A stretch of DNA of 14,468 bases from Gammaproteobacteria bacterium (GCA_015232955.1 JADFYS010000016.1:1-14468), one strand, 5' to 3'. Positions 1 through 7,411 are shown, counted from the first letter of the stretch. Notes: generated from the sequence alone by a model not told the origin. Numbers and translations are program-made.

Positions 1-272
1 GGTGAAGCTGAAATATTGTGAATTTCATTGCATAATCATTATCTTGATGGAAATATGCAGCGGTCAACTGCGGATTTCAGGTTAAATAATCACACTTCTC
101 GACCCCCTGAAATTCACTGTTTCCAGGGCTCTTGGGGATAGTAACCGTTGTGCGCTTTGCACTCTCTTTCTCGCCCCATTAGTACAACTGTAGTGCGGTG
201 GTGAATGTTCTACTCATTGGGTTCTGCTTGTGGTATCATCGCCGACCTCTTTTTGATCCCCATAGGTTATAG
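1..272. other. Non-coding region upstream of the T2SS operon
   Basis: No convincing coding sequence is seen on either strand. The first 100 bases are AT-rich compared with the genes that follow. Visible structures are a weak hairpin at 10-26 (GAAAT / ATTTC, 7-nt loop), an inverted repeat TGCATA (29-34) / TATGCA (54-59), a hairpin at 105-128 (CCCTGAAA pairing with TTTCCAGGG, one bulged base, 7-nt loop) and a short GTGC/GCAC hairpin at 150-162. None is followed by a T run. The region presumably carries the operon promoter, and the end of an upstream gene may lie just outside the window. I cannot assign an operator. Confidence 0.6.
231..239 (+). promoter_or_regulatory. Possible extended -10 promoter for the gsp operon
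   Basis: TGGTATCAT fits the extended -10 pattern TGnTATnnT of sigma-70 promoters. It would start transcription near 246, leaving a leader of about 27 nt before the gspC ATG at 273. No good -35 hexamer lies 16-18 nt upstream (TACTCA at 211-216 is poor), which extended -10 promoters tolerate. It is the best candidate in the leader but is assigned by eye only. Confidence 0.35.
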
Positions 273-1154
273 ATGAGACCTTTAATTTCTTTCACTATTG
301 TGGTGTTGACCTTTGCCTGCGGTATCGCTTCGGCGCACCTGACTTGGCGCATGGTTGCGCCGCCGGTTGAGGCGATGGCGATGGTGGTTCCGGTCAACGA
401 ATCTCTCCTCCTGGCTGCCGGGAGCGGCGCTGTGAAACGCGATAGCGGTCAGCAGCGGATCGCAAACCGGGATCTTTTCGGGGTCGAGTCAACACCAAAA
501 CTTCCTGAGCAGATGGTGATCCCGGTGGCGGAGAGTGAGGCCCCCCTGACCCAACTGAAACTGACGCTCAACGGTGTATTTTTCTCTCAAGATAAGGCGA
601 GTTATGCCTTAATCGCGAAAGAGAGGGAAGATGCACTCCCCTATCATATCGGCTCTGAAGTGGCGGCGGGTACCGAGCTGCACTCCATTTACCCCGACTA
701 TGTGATGCTTCTTCGCTCGGGGGTTTTGGAGCGGCTGGAGCTTGAATCGTTGCGGGAGGGGGGAGATCGTAACGCCAGCAGGCGAACTCCCCCACCGACC
801 AGAGCGAGCGCTGCTCCTGAGCCACCACAACCACAGGTGACCACCCGTTATGGCGAGATCCGCAGTCGTCTTCTCAATAACCCCCAGGATGCGATTCGGA
901 TGGCCAAAATCCGGCCGCTGATGGAGAACGGGAAGATGCGTGGCTATCGGGTCAACCCGGGACGGGGAGAGAACCGGCAACTCTTCGATGAGTTGGGTTT
1001 TATCCCCGGTGATGTGGTGACAGCGGTCAACGGGGTTTCGGTGATCGATCCCACGCAGATTGGTGCGGTAATGAACGCCCTTACTGCTGCCGATACGGTG
1101 ACGGTAACCCTGGAACGCAACGGGGCGATAGAGACCCTTTCAGTGACTTTTTGA
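273..1154 (+). CDS. gspC: Type II secretion system protein GspC (PDZ-containing inner-membrane connector)
   Basis: GspC is an inner-membrane protein whose periplasmic part links the inner-membrane platform to the secretin GspD and helps recruit substrates. The 293-residue protein has one N-terminal membrane anchor (about residues 5-25). The homology-region domain at about 64-158 begins with the typical RDLFG motif (66-70). A Pro/Ala-rich linker covers about 170-190, and a C-terminal PDZ domain about 205-293 (GFIPGDVVTAVNG at 242-254). This is the usual architecture of gammaproteobacterial GspC; other lineages may replace the PDZ with a coiled coil. It is the first gene of the operon. The ATG at 273 is preceded by a modest AGG about 6 nt upstream. 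Its TGA stop (1152-1154) is embedded in TTGA, where an in-frame TTG could theoretically start gspD. Confidence 0.95.
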   Translation: MRPLISFTIVVLTFACGIASAHLTWRMVAPPVEAMAMVVPVNESLLLAAGSGAVKRDSGQQRIANRDLFGVESTPKLPEQMVIPVAESEAPLTQLKLTLNGVFFSQDKASYALIAKEREDALPYHIGSEVAAGTELHSIYPDYVMLLRSGVLERLELESLREGGDRNASRRTPPPTRASAAPEPPQPQVTTRYGEIRSRLLNNPQDAIRMAKIRPLMENGKMRGYRVNPGRGENRQLFDELGFIPGDVVTAVNGVSVIDPTQIGAVMNALTAADTVTVTLERNGAIETLSVTF

Positions 1155-1176
1155 ATACTGAGAACAGCGCTGGTAA

Positions 1177-1190
1177 CCCTTTTAAAAGGG
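1177..1190. repeat. Perfect 14-bp palindrome between gspC and gspD
   Basis: CCCTTTTAAAAGGG is perfectly self-complementary and lies in the 68-nt gap between the gspC stop and the likely gspD start. As RNA it can fold only into a short stem (about CCCU/AGGG plus weak A-U pairs). It is followed directly by AATTTTCC, so it looks like a weak intrinsic terminator or attenuator, or a protein-binding palindrome. Function is not established. Confidence 0.5.
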
Positions 1191-1222
1191 AATTTTCCTA
1201 CCTTGACGATAACCTGCTAACG

Positions 1223-3211
1223 ATGATGACTGTGATGAACGCTCTTTTCCGCAAGATCCCTCTTCTGCTCCTGGCTCTGCCGTTACTCCTTCAGGCATCA
1301 GATCTGACCTTGAACCTTAAGGATGCCGATATTAAGGCGGTAATTGCTACGGTGTCGGAGATGACCGGTAAGAATTTTATTATTGACCCCCGGGTCAAGG
1401 GCTCGGTGACCGTTATCTCCTCTAAACCGATGAATGCGGATGAGGTGTACCAGATCTTTCTCTCTATCCTCACTGTTCACGGTTATGCTGCGATTGAGAG
1501 TGATAATGTGGTAAAAATCTTGCCCGAGGCCAACGCCAAACAGAGTGCGGTCCCTACCCGGAGCCAGGTCGCTCCAGGATTGGGGGATGAGTTTGTCACC
1601 CGTATCCTCACGGTGCAGAATGTGGCTGCCGCACAGATGGTACCAATCCTGCGACCTCTTCTTCCGCAACAGGCACACCTTGCCGCCTATCCTGCGACCA
1701 ATGTCCTCATCGTCTCTGATGTTGCGGAAAATGTGAAGCGAATCGCAGAGCTGGTGGAGCGCATTGACCGTGAGAGCGAGAGTGAGATCGAACTGGTACC
1801 GCTGCAGTACGCCTCGGCAGAGGAGATCGCCCGTATTCTCTCTGCCCTCGAGAATGATAAACAGAATAAAGCCGACGCAGATGAGGTGAAGGTGTTGGCC
1901 GATAGCCGGACGAACAGTCTGATTATTAAAGGGGAGAAGTCGAAGCGAACACAGGTGGTTTCGGTTATCAAACAGCTCGATACCCCGACGGGGGGAGAGG
2001 GGAATACCAAGGTGATCTATCTCCGTTATGCCAGCGCCAAGGATCTGGCTACGGTGCTCAGTAGCGTCGGCCAGAATATTACCGCAGCGGCTACCTCGAA
2101 CAGTCGTCCACCACAAGGGGGAAAAGGCGGTGGGGGGAACAGCATCACCATTCAGGCGGATGAGGCGACCAACGCCTTAGTGATTAATGCGACACCAGAG
2201 GTGATTCGCGAGCTGGAGGCGGTGATTCGTCAGCTCGATGTACGCCGGGCCCAGGTGATGGTGAAAGCGGTGATCGCCGAGATCTCCAGTGATAAGGCGG
2301 CGGAGTTTGGGGTCAACTGGGGTTATGACGGCTCAAACGAGACTTCCCCTGTCGGTATTGTCGATTTTAACGGCTCTCTCGCCTCTGTTGCCGGCTCAGC
2401 GCTGAGCGGTGATTACACCAGCATTCCACCGGGGTTAACTCTTGCCATGGGCGATATCACCTCGGGTGGGCGTCGCTTTGTCGCACTGGTACGGGCGTTA
2501 CGCGGAGATGCCGATACCAATATCCTCTCGACCCCCTCTCTTGTCACCCTGGATAATGAAGAGGCAGAGATTGTTGTCGGCCAGAATGTCCCCTTTGTCA
2601 CCGGCTCCTACTCCTCTACCGGCACCACCTCAAACCCAACCAACCCCTTTCAGACCATTGAGCGGCAGGATGTGGGGATCTCGCTTAAGATCAAACCGCA
2701 GATTAATGAGGGGAATTCGATTCGTCTTGAGATTGCGCAAGAGGTCTCCAGCGTGAGTGCCGCCTCCACCGGCGCGACGGATCTCATCACCAATAAACGC
2801 TCCCTGAAATCGACGGTAATGGTTGATGATGGTGAGATTCTCGCTTTGGGTGGGTTGCTTGATGAGACCTATAGTGAGAGCCAGCAGAAGGTGCCGGGGC
2901 TGGGGGATATCCCGGTTCTGGGTTGGCTCTTCAGTTACCGTAAAAATACCAAGGTGAAGCAGGATCTGACCATCTTCCTCCATCCACGGATCATTCGTGA
3001 CAGTAAAGATGGCACCGAGATCACCTCTCGAAAATATAATCTGTTACGGGCGAAGCAGCTGCTGGGACAGCAGAAGAGCAGTGGTCTGCTCTGGGATGAA
3101 CAGCGTCCGCTCATCCCGGATCTCCCCGACTTTCTTGAACTGCCACTTCCGTTTGAGACGCTTTACCCGGATGGAGTGACCGACGCCGGTTCGCTCGAAG
3201 CGGTTGAGTAG
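1223..3211 (+). CDS. gspD: Type II secretion system secretin GspD
   Basis: GspD forms the multimeric outer-membrane channel of the T2SS. From the ATG at 1223 it has 662 residues. A Sec signal peptide has an n-region containing FRK, a run of Leu/Ala/Pro and probable cleavage after LLLQA (about residue 25). N0 lies at about 27-103, followed by three repeated ring domains N1 (about 124-182), N2 (about 190-252) and N3 (about 263-340), the last with a Gly-rich loop. The secretin domain spans about 350-595 and contains the hallmark VPGLGDIPVLGWLF (557-570). The C-terminal tail is about 65 residues. The reading frame is open back to a TTG at 1151 that overlaps the gspC stop, but that start would put about 28 extra residues before the signal peptide. 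ATG codons at 1223, 1226 and 1235 are all possible and none has a strong SD. The stop TAG overlaps the gspE GTG. Confidence 0.95.
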   Translation: MMTVMNALFRKIPLLLLALPLLLQASDLTLNLKDADIKAVIATVSEMTGKNFIIDPRVKGSVTVISSKPMNADEVYQIFLSILTVHGYAAIESDNVVKILPEANAKQSAVPTRSQVAPGLGDEFVTRILTVQNVAAAQMVPILRPLLPQQAHLAAYPATNVLIVSDVAENVKRIAELVERIDRESESEIELVPLQYASAEEIARILSALENDKQNKADADEVKVLADSRTNSLIIKGEKSKRTQVVSVIKQLDTPTGGEGNTKVIYLRYASAKDLATVLSSVGQNITAAATSNSRPPQGGKGGGGNSITIQADEATNALVINATPEVIRELEAVIRQLDVRRAQVMVKAVIAEISSDKAAEFGVNWGYDGSNETSPVGIVDFNGSLASVAGSALSGDYTSIPPGLTLAMGDITSGGRRFVALVRALRGDADTNILSTPSLVTLDNEEAEIVVGQNVPFVTGSYSSTGTTSNPTNPFQTIERQDVGISLKIKPQINEGNSIRLEIAQEVSSVSAASTGATDLITNKRSLKSTVMVDDGEILALGGLLDETYSESQQKVPGLGDIPVLGWLFSYRKNTKVKQDLTIFLHPRIIRDSKDGTEITSRKYNLLRAKQLLGQQKSSGLLWDEQRPLIPDLPDFLELPLPFETLYPDGVTDAGSLEAVE

Positions 3212-4734
3212 TGGTGATGGTCTCTGATCCTGCCACTCCGGGAACAGAGGAGAAGATGGTGGTAGGGTTGACGCTCCCCTTCGCTTTCGCTCGTCGCCAT
3301 GGTCTCCTCTTGGTTAATGAAGAGGGCGAGGAGAAGCTCTACTATCGTCCCCCGCTTAAGCTGGAGACGGTTGCCGAAGTGTTACGGATAACACAGGGTG
3401 CTCCCACCATCTCCTCAATCAGTAGTGATCGTTTTGATCTCCTGTTGCAGCGCCATTACGAGCAGAGCCGGAACGAGTCGAGTCAGGTGATGGGGGAGCT
3501 GGGCGAAGAGTTGAACCTCCACGATCTTGCCGGACAGTTGAGTGAACCTGAGGATCTGCTTGAGAGTGAGGATGATGCGCCGATCATTCGTCTGATTAAT
3601 GCGCTGCTCTCAGAGGCGATTCGCGAAGAGGCCTCAGATATCCATATCGAGACCTATGAGAACCGGATGGTGGTTCGCTTCCGGGTCGATGGCGTGCTGC
3701 GTGAAGTGCTGCAGCCCCAAAAAAATCTTGCGCCACTACTCGTATCCCGGATTAAGGTGATGGCGAAACTCGATATTGCCGAGAAACGGCTGCCTCAGGA
3801 TGGGCGCATCTCACTCCGTATCGCCGGGCGTGCGGTGGATGTTCGGGTATCGACCCTCCCTTCGGGGAATGGTGAACGGGTGGTGATGCGCCTTCTCGAT
3901 AAACAGGCGGGAAAACTCGATCTGGAACAGTTGGGAATGGTGCTAAGCGATCAGCGCCGTATCGACGCCCTGATTCATCGCCCCCACGGTATCCTGTTGG
4001 TGACCGGCCCCACCGGTTCGGGTAAGACCACAACCCTCTATGCTGCCCTTACCCGTCTCAACGCCCGTAGCCGCAATATCTTGACGGTAGAGGATCCGAT
4101 CGAATACGACATCGACGGCATCGGCCAGACACAGGTCAATAACAAAGTGGCGATGAGCTTTGCCAAGGGGTTACGCGCGATCCTCCGCCAGGATCCCGAT
4201 GTAGTGATGGTGGGTGAGATCCGGGATCTCGAGACGGCGCAGATAGCGGTTCAGGCGAGCCTTACCGGACACCTTGTCCTCTCGACTCTGCACACCAACA
4301 CCGCGATCGGTGCCCTCTCCCGGCTGCGTGATATGGGGATAGAACCCTTTCTCATCTCCTCCAGTCTTATTGGTGTTCTGTCGCAGCGTCTGCTCAGACT
4401 GCTCTGTAAGAGTTGTCGTCTCCCCTATACCGCGACCCCCAGCGAATGTCAGCTGCTCGGGGTCGATCCGTTACAGCCGCCAACGCTCTATCGCAGTAGT
4501 GATGGCTGTGAAAAGTGCAATGGTCTCGGCTATCGTGGCCGAACCGGTATCTATGAACTGGTGGTGGTGACAGATCCGCTGCGGACGATGATTCATGAAG
4601 GGGCGAGTGAGCAGCAGATCGATCGTCTCCTTCGTGGTGATACCCCTTCGATTCAGGAAGATGGCCTGCGGCGAGTGCTGCAGGGGGATACCTCTCTTGA
4701 AGAGGTGTTACGGGTTACCCACTCCGAGAGTTGA
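3211..4734 (+). CDS. gspE: Type II secretion system ATPase GspE
   Basis: GspE is the cytoplasmic hexameric ATPase that powers pseudopilus assembly by docking on GspL and GspF. The protein has 507 residues from the GTG at 3211, against roughly 490-505 in known homologues. The N-terminal GspL-binding domain occupies about the first 110 residues and the N2 domain follows. In the C-terminal ATPase domain, Walker A is GPTGSGKTT (266-274, Lys272), the Asp box is around VEDPIEYD, Walker B is DPDVVMVGEIRD (328-339) and the His box is in STLHTN. A zinc site is formed by CKSC (Cys399, Cys402) and CEKC (Cys433, Cys436). All key residues are intact. The GTG overlaps the gspD stop as TAGTG. An ATG at 3217 and one at 3256 are alternatives, the latter with a better SD. 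Confidence 0.96.
   Translation: MVMVSDPATPGTEEKMVVGLTLPFAFARRHGLLLVNEEGEEKLYYRPPLKLETVAEVLRITQGAPTISSISSDRFDLLLQRHYEQSRNESSQVMGELGEELNLHDLAGQLSEPEDLLESEDDAPIIRLINALLSEAIREEASDIHIETYENRMVVRFRVDGVLREVLQPQKNLAPLLVSRIKVMAKLDIAEKRLPQDGRISLRIAGRAVDVRVSTLPSGNGERVVMRLLDKQAGKLDLEQLGMVLSDQRRIDALIHRPHGILLVTGPTGSGKTTTLYAALTRLNARSRNILTVEDPIEYDIDGIGQTQVNNKVAMSFAKGLRAILRQDPDVVMVGEIRDLETAQIAVQASLTGHLVLSTLHTNTAIGALSRLRDMGIEPFLISSSLIGVLSQRLLRLLCKSCRLPYTATPSECQLLGVDPLQPPTLYRSSDGCEKCNGLGYRGRTGIYELVVVTDPLRTMIHEGASEQQIDRLLRGDTPSIQEDGLRRVLQGDTSLEEVLRVTHSES
3247..3258 (+). promoter_or_regulatory. Internal SD and alternative gspE start
   Basis: GAGGAG at 3247-3252 precedes an in-frame ATG at 3256 by 3-5 nt, depending on which bases pair with the 16S tail. 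Starting here would give a 492-residue GspE beginning just before LTLPFAFARR, which is where E. coli-type GspE proteins begin to align. The upstream GTG at 3211 instead gives the tight TAGTG overlap with gspD. I cannot decide between them from sequence alone. Confidence 0.4.
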
Positions 4735-4769
4735 GGCAGATGCTGGTGGCGACGGGGGGCAGGTAAGTT

Positions 4770-5984
4770 ATGGGCGCTTTTGAGTATAGTGCTATCGATA
4801 GCCGGGGGCGGGAGAGAAAAGGGGTCCTCGAAGGGGATACCGCGCGTCAGGTCCGGCAGCAGTTACGGGAACAGGGGTTGACCCCCCTCTCCCTTAGTGC
4901 CACTTCGGAGAAGCGAGAAGAGGATGGGGAGCGGTTCACCCTGCGCCGGGGGATGAGTGCCGCAGATCTCGCAGTGATTACCCGTCAACTGGCAACACTG
5001 GTGCGGGCGGGGCTCCCGCTGGAAGAGGCGATCCAGACCGCAGCGCAGCAGTCGGAGAAGCCGCACCACACCTCGATGCTGCTCGCGGTGCGCTCCCGGG
5101 TGATGGAGGGGCAGAGCTTTGCCGCCGGACTGGCCGGTTTTCCCGCAACCTTTCCCGAACTCTACCGTACCACTGTCGCTGCTGGAGAGCAGTCGGGCCA
5201 TCTCGATCTGGTGTTGGAGCGGTTGGCCGACTACACCGAAAACCGGCAACGAATGCGCCAGAAGATCCAGATGGCACTCTTCTATCCGGTGATTCTCACC
5301 CTAATGGCTCTCGGGGTGACCAGCGCCCTTCTGGTCTATGTGGTGCCAGAGGTGGTGCAGGTGTTCGCCAGTATCGGTCAGGAGATGCCGCCGCTGACCC
5401 TTGCCCTCATCGCCCTAAGTGAATTTTTGCAGGCCAACGGACTCTATCTCTTGCTGCTTTTGGTGGCACTGCTGTTTCTCTTTCGCTGGTCACTGCGTCG
5501 GGAGCCGGTCCGTTTTCGCTGGCACCTGCTGCTCCATCGTCTACCCCTGATCTCGCGGCTGATGCGTGGTCTGAATACGGCCCGCTTCGCACGCACCTTC
5601 AGCATTATGGTTGCGAGTAGTGTACCGGCGCTGGAGTCGATGCGTATTGCAGCAGAGGTGGTCACCAGTCTCCCCATGAAAAAAGGGGTGCTGCAGGCGG
5701 CAGATCGGGTGCGAGAAGGGGCGCATATCGCCCCTTCATTGCAGCAGTGCGGTTATTTCCCGCCGATTGTCACCCATCTGGTGGCGAGCGGCGAGGCGAG
5801 TGGCGAGCTGGAGTCGATGCTCGAACGGGCGGCGGATAATCAGGAGCAGGAGCTGGAGACCCTCATCGGGATGTTGATGGGGCTGTTTGAACCGCTGCTG
5901 CTGGTGGTGATGGGGGGCGTGGTGATGGTGATAGTCCTCGCGATTCTCCTCCCGATATTTGAGATCAATCAGCTGGTGCAGTAG
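4770..5984 (+). CDS. gspF: Type II secretion system inner-membrane platform protein GspF
   Basis: GspF is the polytopic inner-membrane platform protein that couples the ATPase GspE to pseudopilin addition. The 404 residues match the family length. Two homologous T2SSF cytoplasmic domains lie at about 65-190 and 268-395. Three membrane segments lie at about 170-195, 222-240 and 372-396, giving the known topology. The N-terminal MGAFEYSAIDSRG is typical of the family. The ATG at 4770 follows an AGG with 6-nt spacing, in a 35-nt gap after gspE. The stop is followed by the longest non-coding gap within the operon. Confidence 0.95.
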   Translation: MGAFEYSAIDSRGRERKGVLEGDTARQVRQQLREQGLTPLSLSATSEKREEDGERFTLRRGMSAADLAVITRQLATLVRAGLPLEEAIQTAAQQSEKPHHTSMLLAVRSRVMEGQSFAAGLAGFPATFPELYRTTVAAGEQSGHLDLVLERLADYTENRQRMRQKIQMALFYPVILTLMALGVTSALLVYVVPEVVQVFASIGQEMPPLTLALIALSEFLQANGLYLLLLLVALLFLFRWSLRREPVRFRWHLLLHRLPLISRLMRGLNTARFARTFSIMVASSVPALESMRIAAEVVTSLPMKKGVLQAADRVREGAHIAPSLQQCGYFPPIVTHLVASGEASGELESMLERAADNQEQELETLIGMLMGLFEPLLLVVMGGVVMVIVLAILLPIFEINQLVQ

Positions 5985-6003
5985 CGGTGACAGCTGCTGC
6001 CGA

Positions 6004-6060
6004 CCGCTGAGATAGCGGGTCAGGCTCTGTTTTTGACAGAAAATTTTTCAAGGAGATGGT
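6004..6060 (+). promoter_or_regulatory. gspG leader: two small hairpins and strong SD
   Basis: The 76-nt gspF-gspG gap holds a hairpin CCGCT (6004-6008) / AGCGG (6014-6018) with a 5-nt loop. A second hairpin, TCTGT (6026-6030) / ACAGA (6036-6040) with loop TTTTG, is followed by AAATTTTTC. AGGAG (6051-6055) then lies 5 nt before the gspG ATG, the strongest SD in the operon. GspG is the major pseudopilin and is needed in excess over its neighbours, so a leader that stabilises or boosts gspG translation is plausible. That role is inferred. Confidence 0.45.
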
Positions 6061-6498
6061 ATGCAACGAAGTCGGAGTAGGGTGAAGGGGTTTACCCTGA
6101 TCGAAGTGATGGTGGTGGTGGTTATTTTGGGGATCCTCGCCGCAGTGGTGGTGCCTAGAATAATGGATAATCCGGAGAAGGCGCGAACAGCCAAGGCGAA
6201 ACAGGACATCCGGGCGATCGAGAGTGCCCTCAATCTCTACAAGCTGGATAATTTCAGCTATCCGACAACCGATCAGGGGCTTGAAGCGCTGGTCGACCGT
6301 CCGGGGGGAAGCCCCGAGCCGAAAAACTGGAAAGCGGGTGGCTATCTGCCGCAACTGCCGAAAGACCCTTGGGGGAACCATTATCTCTACCTCTCCCCCG
6401 GGATTAATGGTGAGATCGATATCTTTACCTATGGTGCGGATGGCCTCTCCGGTGGGGTTGACGCCAACACCGATATCGGTAACTGGGATCTCTCCTGA
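6061..6498 (+). CDS. gspG: Type II secretion system major pseudopilin GspG
   Basis: GspG polymerises into the periplasmic pseudopilus that pushes substrates through GspD. The 145-residue precursor has a short basic leader of 10 residues ending in Gly. It is followed by the prepilin site G10-F11 with FTLIE, so Glu is at mature position 5 (Glu15). A hydrophobic helix spans about residues 11-33. The C-terminal globular domain carries the family signature PKDPWGN (100-106) and the calcium-binding loop region around GADGLSGGVDANTDIGNW (125-142). Processing requires a prepilin peptidase (GspO/PilD), which is not encoded in the window. The strong AGGAG SD suits its role as the most abundant pseudopilin. 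The stop overlaps the proposed gspH start as CTGA. Confidence 0.97.
   Translation: MQRSRSRVKGFTLIEVMVVVVILGILAAVVVPRIMDNPEKARTAKAKQDIRAIESALNLYKLDNFSYPTTDQGLEALVDRPGGSPEPKNWKAGGYLPQLPKDPWGNHYLYLSPGINGEIDIFTYGADGLSGGVDANTDIGNWDLS
6485..6498 (+). promoter_or_regulatory. gspH start region: weak SD and CTG overlapping the gspG stop
   Basis: GGGAT (6485-6489) lies 5 nt before CTG (6495-6497), and the gspG stop TGA is 6496-6498, giving a CTGA overlap analogous to the ATGA and GTGA junctions elsewhere in the operon. The SD is partial, so reinitiation after gspG termination may be the main route of translation. No ATG, GTG or TTG is in frame between the preceding stop (TAA 6480-6482) and the prepilin cleavage codons. 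Confidence 0.5.
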
Positions 6499-7022
6499 AT
6501 CCTCCCCATCGCCAACAGCGCGGCTTCACCCTGCTCGAGCTGCTGATCGTGATGGTGATGATCGGCATCATCCTCACCTTCGCCTCGCTCTCTGTGGGCG
6601 ATGGCGGTGCGGGACGGAGAGCACAGCAGGAGATTAAACGACTCCGCGCCCTGATAGAGATGGCGAGTGATGAGGCGATTATGCAGGGGGTTCAGCTTGG
6701 GATAGAGTTTGGTCGTGACCACTACCGTTTTCTGATTCAGGAGGGGGAGGCGTGGTTTCCCTATGATCTCTCCCCCCTCTATCGTCAGCGCCAGCTGCCA
6801 CCACCCCTCTCACTACAGCTGGTGGTGGAGGGGCTGCCTCTCACCTTTCCCGGTGAAGAGGCAGTGACGGCGCAAGAGGTTCAACCACAGGTCTATCTCC
6901 TCTCCAGTGGTGAGCGGACACCGTTTGAACTACTGCTAATGGTCAATGAGGAGGGGCGAATCCGTCTCCACGCCCCGCTGATGGGAGAAATTACGGCCGA
7001 GACGGTCGGGGCGCTGAGCTGA
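6495..7022 (+). CDS. gspH: Type II secretion system minor pseudopilin GspH (probable CTG start)
   Basis: GspH is a minor pseudopilin of the pseudopilus tip region, processed by prepilin peptidase. Read from CTG at 6495 it has 175 residues. The leader is (M)NPPHRQQRG, 10 residues ending in Gly, with cleavage before FTLLE (Phe11; Glu15 is mature Glu5). This matches the GspG leader geometry. A hydrophobic helix runs from about 11 to 35. The first conventional in-frame start is GTG at 6549 (residue 19), which would delete the leader, the cleavage site and half of the anchor helix, so it is very unlikely to be the true start. A sequencing error upstream is the main alternative. The globular part is the most variable of the pseudopilins; the H assignment rests on position between gspG and gspI and on length. 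The stop overlaps gspI as TGATG. Confidence 0.88.
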   Translation: MNPPHRQQRGFTLLELLIVMVMIGIILTFASLSVGDGGAGRRAQQEIKRLRALIEMASDEAIMQGVQLGIEFGRDHYRFLIQEGEAWFPYDLSPLYRQRQLPPPLSLQLVVEGLPLTFPGEEAVTAQEVQPQVYLLSSGERTPFELLLMVNEEGRIRLHAPLMGEITAETVGALS

Positions 7023-7411
7023 TGCGCGACCCCACGCGCGGTTTCACCCTGCTTGAGATTATGGTCACCCTGGCTGTACTGGCGGTGGCGATGGGGGCCT
7101 TGATCCAGGGGGGGAGTCAGAGTGCCGCCGCCTCAGCCCATATCGGCGCCAAGAGTTTTGGTCACTGGGTGGCGATGAATCGTGTTGCTGAACTGCAGCT
7201 TCAGCCGCAGTGGCCGGAGAAGGGAGAGAGGCGTGGCGAAGTGACCTTTGGCGGACGCAACTGGCAGTGGCAGACGGTGGTGAGTGACACCTTTGATGAT
7301 GCCATCCGCCGCGTTGAGGTGAGTGTTGCCGAGGAGAGCGGAAGAGAGTTTCAGAGAGTAACCCGTCTCTCCGCCTTTATTGCCGAGCCGCGAGCGCAGG
7401 TCGGGCCATGA
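7022..7411 (+). CDS. gspI: Type II secretion system minor pseudopilin GspI
   Basis: GspI is a core minor pseudopilin that forms the tip complex with GspJ and GspK and helps initiate pseudopilus assembly. The 129-residue precursor has a 7-residue leader MRDPTRG with cleavage before FTLLE (Glu12 is mature Glu5). A hydrophobic segment (about 8-28) follows, then a small globular domain with the MNRVAELQL region typical of the family. The ATG overlaps the gspH stop by one base (TGATG), and its own stop overlaps gspJ as ATGA, implying coupled translation of the tip subunits. Confidence 0.93.
   Translation: MRDPTRGFTLLEIMVTLAVLAVAMGALIQGGSQSAAASAHIGAKSFGHWVAMNRVAELQLQPQWPEKGERRGEVTFGGRNWQWQTVVSDTFDDAIRRVEVSVAEESGREFQRVTRLSAFIAEPRAQVGP

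Noticed and set aside
105..128. Hairpin in the left flank as a terminator of an upstream gene
   Set aside because: It has a bulged stem and is followed by CTCTTGGGG rather than a T run, and no upstream gene end is visible.
131..141. CTTGGGGATAG in the left flank resembling the right-flank hairpin arm CTTGGGTATAG
   Set aside because: Ten of 11 matching bases is expected by chance in a window of this size, and the partner arm is absent on the left.
1298..2116. 272-residue minus-strand open frame inside gspD
   Set aside because: It is antisense to the signal peptide and N domains of gspD, which are clearly real, and has no recognisable motif.
6033..6038. Perfect TTGACA upstream of gspG, as a -35 box
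   Set aside because: No acceptable -10 hexamer occurs 16-18 nt downstream, where the SD and start codon lie; the bases are also part of the small hairpin.
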